64,000 nt of DNA from the NCBI RefSeq assembly GCF_023740735.1, contig NZ_JAMRXH010000010.1, forward strand, positions 62,001 to 126,000, written 5' to 3'. Positions 25,380 through 32,077 of this stretch are shown here, in pieces. The number at the start of each line of letters is the position of its first letter. The stretch's first letter is position 1. The notes below the pieces were generated by a model that was not told the origin of the DNA, searched no databases, and worked only from the letters and a program-made list of their open reading frames with translations. Origin of the DNA: Nocardia sp. CDC159 (GTDB taxonomy: Bacteria; Actinomycetota; Actinomycetes; Mycobacteriales; Mycobacteriaceae). Made by a program: the position numbers and the translations under genes.

Positions 25380-26846
25380 ATGACCCAAGTGCGAGGCAAC
25401 ACGTACCTCGACGCGGAAGACGATGGCTATCACAAGAGCCTCAAGCCACGTCAGCTGCAGATGATCGCGATCGGCGGCGCAATCGGCACCGGATTATTCC
25501 TCGGTGCCGGTGGCCGCCTGCACAATGCCGGGCCGGGCCTGTTCCTGGTCTACGCCGTCTGCGGCATCTTCGTATTCTTCATCCTGCGAGCGCTGGGTGA
25601 GCTGGTGCTGCACCGGCCCTCGTCGGGATCGTTCGTCTCCTACGCCCGCGAGTTCTACGGCGAGAAGGCCGCCTTCGTCGCGGGCTGGATGTACTTCCTG
25701 AACTGGTCGATGACCGGCATCGTCGACACCACCGCGATCGCCACCTACCTGCACTTCTGGGGTCCGTTCCAGCCGATCGCGCAGTGGATCCTGGCGCTGA
25801 TCGCGCTGCTGATCGTGCTGAGCATCAACTTGATCTCGGTGAAGTGGTTCGGCGAGCTGGAATTCTGGGCTGCGCTGGTGAAGGTCGTCGCCCTGGTGTC
25901 GTTCCTGATCATCGGCACGATCTTCCTGGCCGGGCGCTTCGAGATCGAGGGTCAGAGCACGGGTTTGAGTGTCATCACCCATACCGGTGGCTGGTTCCCG
26001 ACCGGCATCCTGCCGCTGGTCACCGTCACCTCCGGGGTGGTGTTCGCCTACGCGGCGGTGGAGATGGTCGGCACCGCGGCGGGCGAGACGGAGAATCCGC
26101 AGAAGATCATGCCGCGGGCGATCAACTCGGTGATCTTCCGAATCGCGGTGTTCTATGTCGGTTCGCTGATCCTGCTGGCGCTGCTGCTGCCCTATACGGC
26201 GTATTCGGCGGGGGAGAGCCCATTCGTCACGTTCTTCTCCAAGCTCGGCATCGGCAATGCCGGTTCCATCATGAACTTCGTGGTGCTCACCGCGGCCTTT
26301 TCCAGCCTGAACGCCGGGCTGTATTCGACCGGTCGCATTCTGCGGTCGATGTCGATGAACGGCAGCGCGCCCAAGTTCACCAGCCGCATGAACAGCCGCG
26401 GCGTGCCCTTCGGCGGCATTCTGCTGACGAGTGTGGTCGCGCTGTTCGGCATCGCGCTGAACTACTTCGTACCCGCCCGGGCCTTCGAGATCGTGCTGAA
26501 CGTGGCCTCGCTGGGCATCCTCGCCTCCTGGGCCACCATCGTGCTGTGCCAGCTGCAGCTGTGGCGCTGGTGGAAGCGCGGCGAGGCCGAGCGTCCGGCG
26601 TTCCGCATGTTCGGTGCGCCCTACACCAGCTTCGCGACGCTCGCATTCCTGCTGGCCGTGCTGGTGCTGACCGCCTTCGACTATCCGGTGGGCACCTGGA
26701 CCGTGGCCAGCCTGGTGGTCCTCGTCCCGGCGCTGATCGTCGGGTGGTTCGCCGCCCGCAAGCGGGTGCTGGGGATCGCCCGCGAGCGCGAGGGCTACAC
26801 GGGCGAATTCCCGGTGGTGGCCAATATTCCGCTCGACGGCGACTGA
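25380..26846 (+). CDS. Amino acid permease (AAT family of APC superfamily)
   Basis: 488 residues with about 12 transmembrane helices. It starts with the family signature 'HKSLKPRQLQMIAIGGAIGTGLFLGAG', which holds the substrate-contacting GxG helix break, and the 'ALGELVLHRPSSGSFVSYA' amphipathic segment. Close relatives include CycA, GabP, AnsP and ProY; the substrate cannot be told from the sequence. ATG 25380 follows a GAAGGA site. Divergent neighbour of ggt and convergent (3-bp gap) with the ABC ATPase. Confidence 0.92.
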   Translation: MTQVRGNTYLDAEDDGYHKSLKPRQLQMIAIGGAIGTGLFLGAGGRLHNAGPGLFLVYAVCGIFVFFILRALGELVLHRPSSGSFVSYAREFYGEKAAFVAGWMYFLNWSMTGIVDTTAIATYLHFWGPFQPIAQWILALIALLIVLSINLISVKWFGELEFWAALVKVVALVSFLIIGTIFLAGRFEIEGQSTGLSVITHTGGWFPTGILPLVTVTSGVVFAYAAVEMVGTAAGETENPQKIMPRAINSVIFRIAVFYVGSLILLALLLPYTAYSAGESPFVTFFSKLGIGNAGSIMNFVVLTAAFSSLNAGLYSTGRILRSMSMNGSAPKFTSRMNSRGVPFGGILLTSVVALFGIALNYFVPARAFEIVLNVASLGILASWATIVLCQLQLWRWWKRGEAERPAFRMFGAPYTSFATLAFLLAVLVLTAFDYPVGTWTVASLVVLVPALIVGWFAARKRVLGIAREREGYTGEFPVVANIPLDGD

Positions 26847-26849
26847 CCG

Positions 26850-27650
26850 CTAGGTGCGCACCGCCCGGTCGGTGCGCACCTGCCAGCGGCCCTCGATCCG
26901 GGTCAGCCGGATCGGGTGGTCGAAGCAGGCGCTGACATGGGCGTCGGTGAGCACGTCCGCGACCGGCCCCTGGGCGACGCTGCGGCCCGCGCGCAGCAGC
27001 ATGGCGTGCGTGGTGCCGGGCGGCAGTTCCTCCAGATGATGGGTGACCAGCACCGAGGCCAGGTCCGGATGCGCGGCCTGCAGTCGATCGATGCGGTCGA
27101 TGAGCTGTTCGCGTCCGGCGACGTCCAGTCCGGTCGCGGGCTCGTCGAGCAGGAGCAGCCGCGGATTGGGCAGCAGCGCGCGGGCGATCAGCGCGCGGCC
27201 GCGCTCGCCCTGCGAGAGGGTGGGCCAGCGGGCGTCGCGGCGGTGGGTGAGGCCGAGCAGATCGATCAGCCGGTCGGCCTCGGCGATATCGGCCGCGGTC
27301 GGACTCCAGCGCTGCTTCAGATCCGCGGTGTTGGTGCGCCCGGTGAGCACCACCTCGTGCGCGGTGAGCGGATAGGGCGGGGTGTGGCGCGGGTCGACAT
27401 GGCCGATGGCCGTGCGCAGTTCGCGCATATCCACCCGGCCCAGGCGGTGGCCGAGGACCTCGACCGAACCGTGTGTGGGATGTTCCACCGCGCCGAGCAG
27501 TTTCAGCAGGGTGGTCTTGCCCGCGCCGTTGGGCCCCAGCAGCGCCCAGTGCTCGCCGGGCCGGACGGCCAGCGAGACCGCGCGGAGGATGGGGTTGCGG
27601 TTGCGCACGAAGTCGACGGCGTCGACCTGGAGAATGGGGGAGCCGACCAT
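26850..27650 (-). CDS. ABC transporter ATP-binding protein (orphan)
   Basis: 266 residues, one nucleotide-binding domain: Walker A GPNGAGKTT, a Q-loop 'GHVDPRHTPPYPLTAHEVV', ABC signature LSQGERGRA and Walker B LLLLDEPATGLD, with the switch His in LVTHHLEEL. The sequence style matches small cytoplasmic ATPases similar to iron or phosphate-type importers. No membrane subunit is adjacent, so it must work with distant permeases or have a non-transport role. Divergent from the HAD gene with a 75-bp gap. Confidence 0.9.
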   Translation of the reverse strand: MVGSPILQVDAVDFVRNRNPILRAVSLAVRPGEHWALLGPNGAGKTTLLKLLGAVEHPTHGSVEVLGHRLGRVDMRELRTAIGHVDPRHTPPYPLTAHEVVLTGRTNTADLKQRWSPTAADIAEADRLIDLLGLTHRRDARWPTLSQGERGRALIARALLPNPRLLLLDEPATGLDVAGREQLIDRIDRLQAAHPDLASVLVTHHLEELPPGTTHAMLLRAGRSVAQGPVADVLTDAHVSACFDHPIRLTRIEGRWQVRTDRAVRT

Positions 27651-27713
27651 GCGATCACGGTAGCAAACTCCTCAGACAAGCTGATGTGTGAGTCGGGTCA
27701 TGGGACGACTCGG

Positions 27714-27719
27714 TACGCT
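27714..27719 (+). promoter_or_regulatory. -10 hexamer TACGCT of a probable leaderless HAD gene
   Basis: It ends 6 nt before GTG 27726. Confidence 0.5.
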
Positions 27720-27725
27720 GGCCGC

Positions 27726-28403
27726 GTGACTGTCGAAGCGGTGCTTTTCGATTTCTCCGGGACCCTTTTCCGACTCGAGGACGACGAGAGCTGGGCGGCG
27801 GATCTCATCACGGCCGACGGGCGTCCGCTGGACGCCGAGGAATCGGCGGAGATCCTGCGGCGGATGACCACGCCGGTGGGGCAGGCGGTGACATTCGACG
27901 AGCGCGCCCAATACGCCTGGGACCACCGGGATCTGGACCCCGCGCTGCACCGGCATGCCTATCTGGCGGTATTGCGGAAGTCCGGTCTGGCCGACGCGCA
28001 GGCCGAGCGGTTGTACGCCCGCAGCGTGGATCCGGCCGGGTGGACGCCGTATCCGGATACCGGGAAGGTGCTGGAAGGGCTTGCCGCCCAAGGTATTCCG
28101 ATCGCGGTGGTCAGCAATATCGCCTTCGACTTCCGGCCCGCCTTCGCCGCGCGCGGCTGGGATCGCCACATCACGGCCTTCGCGCTGTCCTACGAGATCG
28201 GCACGGTCAAGCCCGATCCGGGCATCTTCGAGTGGGCCCTGGAGCGCGTGGGGACCCGCAACGCGCTCATGGTCGGCGACAGCGAACATGCCGACGGGGG
28301 CGCGACGGCGGTCGGCTGCCGGTTCGCGCTCGTCGATCCCGCGCCCACGCTGGAGCGGCGGACCGGGCTGATCGACGCGCTTTCGCCGTACGGCCTGCTC
28401 TGA
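27726..28403 (+). CDS. HAD-superfamily hydrolase-like protein
   Basis: 225 residues. Motif I is FDFSGTL (nucleophile Asp9), motif II IAVVSN, motif III Lys in GTVKPDP and motif IV VGDSEHADGG. The cap is a C1-type helical domain (about 20-85). The second Asp of the DxD motif, normally the general acid of phosphatases, is Ser11; this change is known in a subset of HADs and may weaken phosphatase activity. GTG 27726 is fixed by a leaderless-type promoter. The substrate is unknown. It is convergent with the TetR gene, 2 bp apart. Confidence 0.87.
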   Translation: MTVEAVLFDFSGTLFRLEDDESWAADLITADGRPLDAEESAEILRRMTTPVGQAVTFDERAQYAWDHRDLDPALHRHAYLAVLRKSGLADAQAERLYARSVDPAGWTPYPDTGKVLEGLAAQGIPIAVVSNIAFDFRPAFAARGWDRHITAFALSYEIGTVKPDPGIFEWALERVGTRNALMVGDSEHADGGATAVGCRFALVDPAPTLERRTGLIDALSPYGLL

Positions 28404-28405
28404 AC

Positions 28406-28990
28406 TCAGCTTCCGGGCAGATGATGGCGCAGTAACACCGCGAGCTGGGTGCGGGCATCGGTGAACGGCTCGGTGGACTTGAGGGCGCGGCTCTGCACGA
28501 TCGTGCCCTCGATCACCGACAGCAGCAGGCTGGCCAGCGCGGAGGCGTCGGGTTTGTCGATGCCCGCGGCGACCATGCCGTCGGCGAGCCGGGCCGTCCA
28601 ATCCGTGAATGCCTGCCCGGCCGCGGACTGGACGGCCGGATCGAGCTCGTCCAGGGCGGCGGCCATCATGAACGACCCCTTGCGATAGTCACTGGACTCG
28701 AGTGGCCGACGCCAGAAGGCGAACAGATCGTCGAGCCACTGCTCGGCCGAGGACGCGCTGGCCAGGGCGTCGGCGACCGTGCTCAGATGCTGATAGACCA
28801 GGCGCGAGACGATTCGCGCGGCCGTCTCCACGAGCTGGCCCTTCCCGGCGGGGAAGTGCTGATACAGCGAATTGCGCGAGGCGTTGCTGCGCTCGAGCAG
28901 TGCACTCAGACCGGCGGCGTGCACGCCGTGTTCCTGCACGATGGTGATGGTGCTCGCCAGCAAACGCGCGCGCGGGCCCGCCGTCGTCAT
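28406..28990 (-). CDS. TetR-family regulator (LmrA/YxaF-like C-terminal domain)
   Basis: 194 residues. The HTH (about 10-55) includes HGVHAAGLSALLERSNASRNSLYQHFPAGKGQL, which is the YxaF/LmrA variant of TetR with 'SLYxHFPxGK'. The C-terminal helices match the same subfamily, which regulates efflux and fatty acid-type enzymes. ATG 28990 follows GGGGG. Two near-identical 16-bp dyads lie in the 89-bp gap to fabH, so it is very probably the fabH repressor and autoregulated. Confidence 0.9.
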   Translation of the reverse strand: MTTAGPRARLLASTITIVQEHGVHAAGLSALLERSNASRNSLYQHFPAGKGQLVETAARIVSRLVYQHLSTVADALASASSAEQWLDDLFAFWRRPLESSDYRKGSFMMAAALDELDPAVQSAAGQAFTDWTARLADGMVAAGIDKPDASALASLLLSVIEGTIVQSRALKSTEPFTDARTQLAVLLRHHLPGS

Positions 28991-29014
28991 TAGAGCCCCC
29001 TTTCAAACCTTGTG

Positions 29015-29030
29015 TGAACCGATTGGTTCA
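29015..29030. promoter_or_regulatory. Operator 1 of TetR/fabH (TGAACC-N4-GGTTCA)
   Basis: 16-bp dyad with 6-bp perfect arms (centre GATT), 25 bp upstream of the TetR start. Confidence 0.82.
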
Positions 29031-29048
29031 TGTTAGATCGTAGGCAGG

Positions 29049-29064
29049 TGAACCGATCGGTTCA
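29049..29064. promoter_or_regulatory. Operator 2 of TetR/fabH, perfect 16-bp palindrome
   Basis: Identical arms with centre GATC, 16-31 bp upstream of fabH and overlapping its expected promoter or leader. It is 34 bp centre-to-centre from operator 1. Confidence 0.85.
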
Positions 29065-29079
29065 TGTGGAGAGGAAGTC

Positions 29080-30117
29080 GTGCCCGCCCCAATCGCAACC
29101 GCCACCCCGGTCGCTCACGCCACCCTGCTCGGACTCGGGGTGTATCGCCCGCGTCGCGTCGTGCCCAACGCGGACATCGTCGAGCAGATCAACTCCTCCG
29201 ACGAGTGGATCCGGACGCGCTCCGGCATCGAGGCCCGGCACTGGGCCGAGGCCGACGAGACGATCGTGTCGATGAGCACCGCGGCCGCCCGCGAGGCCCT
29301 CGCGGCCGCCGATATCGCGCCCGAGCAGATCGACGCGGTCGTGCTGGCGACCTCGTCGCAGATGGTGCTGGGTCCGTCGGCGGGTGCGGTGGTGGCCACC
29401 GAACTCGGCATGCACGACACCGCGGCCTTCGACGTCTCGGCGGGCTGCGCGGGCTTCTGCTACGCGCTGGCCAATGCCGCCAACCTGGTGCGGGCCGGGC
29501 AGGCCCGATATGTGCTGGTGATCGGCGTGGAGCGGCTGTCGGACCTGCTCGATCCGGCCGACCGCACCTGCGCGTTCATCTTTGCCGACGGTGCGGGCGC
29601 GGTCGTGGTGGGGCCGTCGGACACCGAGGGCATCGGCCCGGTCGCCTGGGGCTCGGACGGCAGCCAGACCTCGGCGATCAAGCAGGACAAGGACTTCCAG
29701 CAGTATTTCGCCGAGGTCGCGGCGGCCGAGGCCAACGGCGGCAGCACGGTGCGGCCCTATATCCGCATGAACGGCCAGGCCGTGTTCCGCTGGGCGGTCA
29801 CCTTCCTGGAGAAGGCGTGTCGCGACGCGCTCGACCAGGCCGGTGTCAGCGCCGACCAGCTGGACGCCTTCGTCCCGCACCAGGCCAACATGCGCATCAT
29901 CGACGCGCTGATCAAGGCCCTGGGCATCCCGGATTCGGTGGCCGTCGCCCGCGATATCGTGCGCACCGGCAACACCAGCGCCGCCTCGATCCCCATGGCC
30001 ATGGAACAACTGCTGCGTTCCGGCGAGGCCAAGCCGGGCGACACCGCCCTGCTGCTCGGCTTCGGCGCCGGTCTGGCCTATGCGGGCCAGGTCGTCAACC
30101 TGCCCCGGATCAGCTGA
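29080..30117 (+). CDS. fabH: Beta-ketoacyl-ACP synthase III
   Basis: 345 residues. The catalytic triad is Cys123 (SAGCAGF), His267 (PHQANMRI) and Asn298 (GNTSAASIP). It condenses acyl-CoA with malonyl-ACP to begin fatty acid chains. Here it stands outside any FAS-II cluster and has its own TetR, so it may be an accessory KASIII that starts special or scavenged chains, not the housekeeping copy (inference). GTG 29080 has GGAGAGG upstream. The paired operators suggest tight, ligand-controlled expression. It is convergent with the flavoprotein gene, 9 bp between stops. Confidence 0.94.
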   Translation: MPAPIATATPVAHATLLGLGVYRPRRVVPNADIVEQINSSDEWIRTRSGIEARHWAEADETIVSMSTAAAREALAAADIAPEQIDAVVLATSSQMVLGPSAGAVVATELGMHDTAAFDVSAGCAGFCYALANAANLVRAGQARYVLVIGVERLSDLLDPADRTCAFIFADGAGAVVVGPSDTEGIGPVAWGSDGSQTSAIKQDKDFQQYFAEVAAAEANGGSTVRPYIRMNGQAVFRWAVTFLEKACRDALDQAGVSADQLDAFVPHQANMRIIDALIKALGIPDSVAVARDIVRTGNTSAASIPMAMEQLLRSGEAKPGDTALLLGFGAGLAYAGQVVNLPRIS

Positions 30118-30126
30118 CCCGCCCGC

Positions 30127-31797
30127 TCAGTCCAGCACGCGGGTGAGGGCGCGGCCCGCGGCGCGACCGGAGAAGACGCACCCGCCGAGGAAGGTGCCCT
30201 CGAGGGCGTTGTAGCCGTGCACGCCCCCGCCCCCGAAGCCGGCGACCTCACCCGCGGCGTACAGGCCGGGGAAGGGGGTGCCGTCGGGGCGGATGACCTG
30301 GGAGTCGAGGTTTGTTTGCACGCCGCCCAGGGTCTTTCGGGTCAGGATGTTCAGGCGGATGCCGATCAGCGGGCCGTGGGCGGGGTCGAGGATGCGGTGC
30401 GGGGGGACGACGCGGGCGAGTTTGTCGCCGAGGGCGCGGCGGGCATTGGCGATGGCCATCAGCTGGGCGTCCTTGCTGAACTTGTTGGCCACCTCGCGGT
30501 CGCGGGCGACGATCTGGCGCTCGATGTCCGCGGCGTCGAGCAGGGGGCCGCGGCTGATCTTGTTCATGCCCTCGACCAGTTCGGTCACCGTCTTGCCCAC
30601 GACGAAGTCGACGCCGTGGTCGACGAACGCCTGGATCGGTCCCGGCGCGCCCTTGGCGAGTCGGGCGCGCATCGCGTATTTCAGATCCTTGCCGGTGATA
30701 TCCGGATTCTGCTCGGAGCCCGAGAGCATGAACTCCTTCTCGATGATCGTCCGCGACAGCACGAACCAGGAGTAGTCGTAGCCGGTCGACAGGATCGCCT
30801 TCATGGTGGAGTTGGTGTCGAAACCCGGGAAACACGGTGCGGGCAGGCGCTTTCCGTTGGCGTCGAACCACAGCGAGGACGGTCCCGGGATGATGCGGAT
30901 GGCATGGTCGGGCCAGATCGGATCCCAGTTGTGCAGGCCCTCGGTGTAGTTCCACATCCGATCGCGGTTGACGATGCGGCCACCGGCGGCCTCGGTGATG
31001 GCCAGCATGCGCCCGTCGACATGCGCGGGCACGCCGGAGATCAGGGTCTTCGGGCACGGGCCGAGCCGGTCGGTCGGCCAGTTCTTGCGGATCAACTCAT
31101 GGTTGTGGCCGATGCCGCCGGAGGCCACCAGCACCGCGGGGGCGCGGAATTCGAACTCACCCACCACAGTTCGTGAGGACGCCCGGCCACGGTCCAGATC
31201 GGTGGGCTCGAGCACCGCGCCCCGCACTCCGACCACCGCATCGTTGTCCACGATCAACTCGTCCACGCGATGGCGGAACGCGAATTCGACCAGGCCGCGC
31301 TGTTCGGCCGCGAGCACCGGCTCCAGAAAGACCCGCACCACCTCCGGCCCGGTGCCCCAGGTGAGATGGAAGCGCGGCACCGAATTGCCGTGTCCGTCCG
31401 CGGCCGCCCCACCACGTTCGGCCCACCCCACCAGCGGCACCACCCGCAGCCCGAGGTCGTGCAGATACTGCCGCTTCTCGGTGGCGGCGAATTCGACGTA
31501 GGCGCGGGCCCACTGTCGGGCCCAGTGGTCCTCGTCGTCGCGGTCGAACCCGGCCGAGCCCTGCCAGTCCTGCCAGGCCAGCTCGACCGAGTCCTTGATG
31601 CCGAGCCGACGCTGTTCGGGGGTGTCGACGAGGAACAGCCCGCCCAGCGACCAGAACGCCTGTCCACCAAGGTTGTTGCGATTCTCCTGATCCAGGACGA
31701 GGACGCGTCGCCCGGCCTTGGTGAGCTCGTAGGTGGCCACCAATGCGGCCAGTCCGGCTCCGACGACGATCACATCCGGCTGTTGCGACGACGGCAC
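30127..31797 (-). CDS. FAD-dependent dehydrogenase of the KsdD / fumarate-reductase type
   Basis: 556 residues from GTG 31797 (GGAGGA 4 nt upstream). The Rossmann FAD motif DVIVVGAGLAALVATYELTKAGRRVLVLD is near the N-terminus, and the FAD-binding C-terminus reads 'GLYAAGEVAGFGGGGVHGYNALEGTFLGGCVFSGRAAG'. The pattern belongs to the 'FAD-binding dehydrogenase' subfamily near 3-ketosteroid-delta-1-dehydrogenases and fumarate reductase flavoproteins, as in mycobacterial Rv0785-like proteins. An ATG at 31827 is in frame but lies inside a perfect dyad, so 31797 is preferred. No steroid genes are adjacent. Confidence 0.88.
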   Translation of the reverse strand: MPSSQQPDVIVVGAGLAALVATYELTKAGRRVLVLDQENRNNLGGQAFWSLGGLFLVDTPEQRRLGIKDSVELAWQDWQGSAGFDRDDEDHWARQWARAYVEFAATEKRQYLHDLGLRVVPLVGWAERGGAAADGHGNSVPRFHLTWGTGPEVVRVFLEPVLAAEQRGLVEFAFRHRVDELIVDNDAVVGVRGAVLEPTDLDRGRASSRTVVGEFEFRAPAVLVASGGIGHNHELIRKNWPTDRLGPCPKTLISGVPAHVDGRMLAITEAAGGRIVNRDRMWNYTEGLHNWDPIWPDHAIRIIPGPSSLWFDANGKRLPAPCFPGFDTNSTMKAILSTGYDYSWFVLSRTIIEKEFMLSGSEQNPDITGKDLKYAMRARLAKGAPGPIQAFVDHGVDFVVGKTVTELVEGMNKISRGPLLDAADIERQIVARDREVANKFSKDAQLMAIANARRALGDKLARVVPPHRILDPAHGPLIGIRLNILTRKTLGGVQTNLDSQVIRPDGTPFPGLYAAGEVAGFGGGGVHGYNALEGTFLGGCVFSGRAAGRALTRVLD

Positions 31798-31820
31798 GGG
31801 TCCTCCATTCGGCGAGGTTG

Positions 31821-31836
31821 GATACATCGATGTATC
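31821..31836. promoter_or_regulatory. Perfect 16-bp palindrome, orphan operator
   Basis: GATACATC followed by its exact complement, GATGTATC, 24-39 bp upstream of the flavoprotein start. It is TetR/GntR-like in form. The neighbouring AfsR-type and FabH-TetR proteins do not obviously match, so the regulator probably acts in trans. Confidence 0.7.
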
Positions 31837-31897
31837 GAATGCTGTCACCGTAGCAGAGGCGGTCGATCTGTCGGTGCCGCTCGACATAGTTGTCGCG

Positions 31898-31916
31898 CGG
31901 TCCGTTGACCGGACCG
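31898..31916. promoter_or_regulatory. Dyad CGGTCCG-N5-CGGACCG
   Basis: Perfect 7-bp arms in the 280-bp region between the flavoprotein gene and the AfsR-type regulator, 162 bp upstream of the latter. The role is unknown. Confidence 0.45.
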
Positions 31917-32077
31917 ATTACTTCCGTTCAGCAGGGCCGGTCCGCCATGCTCGTGCTCGCGGGCGGGCTCGGGGGCTTCATTTCGGACATTCGAACCGCA
32001 CTGCCGACGGTCGGGGTTGGCGCTTCACAAAGCGAGAGCCGTCGGTTCGGTGCACGACAGAACGATCGCGAGGGGCG

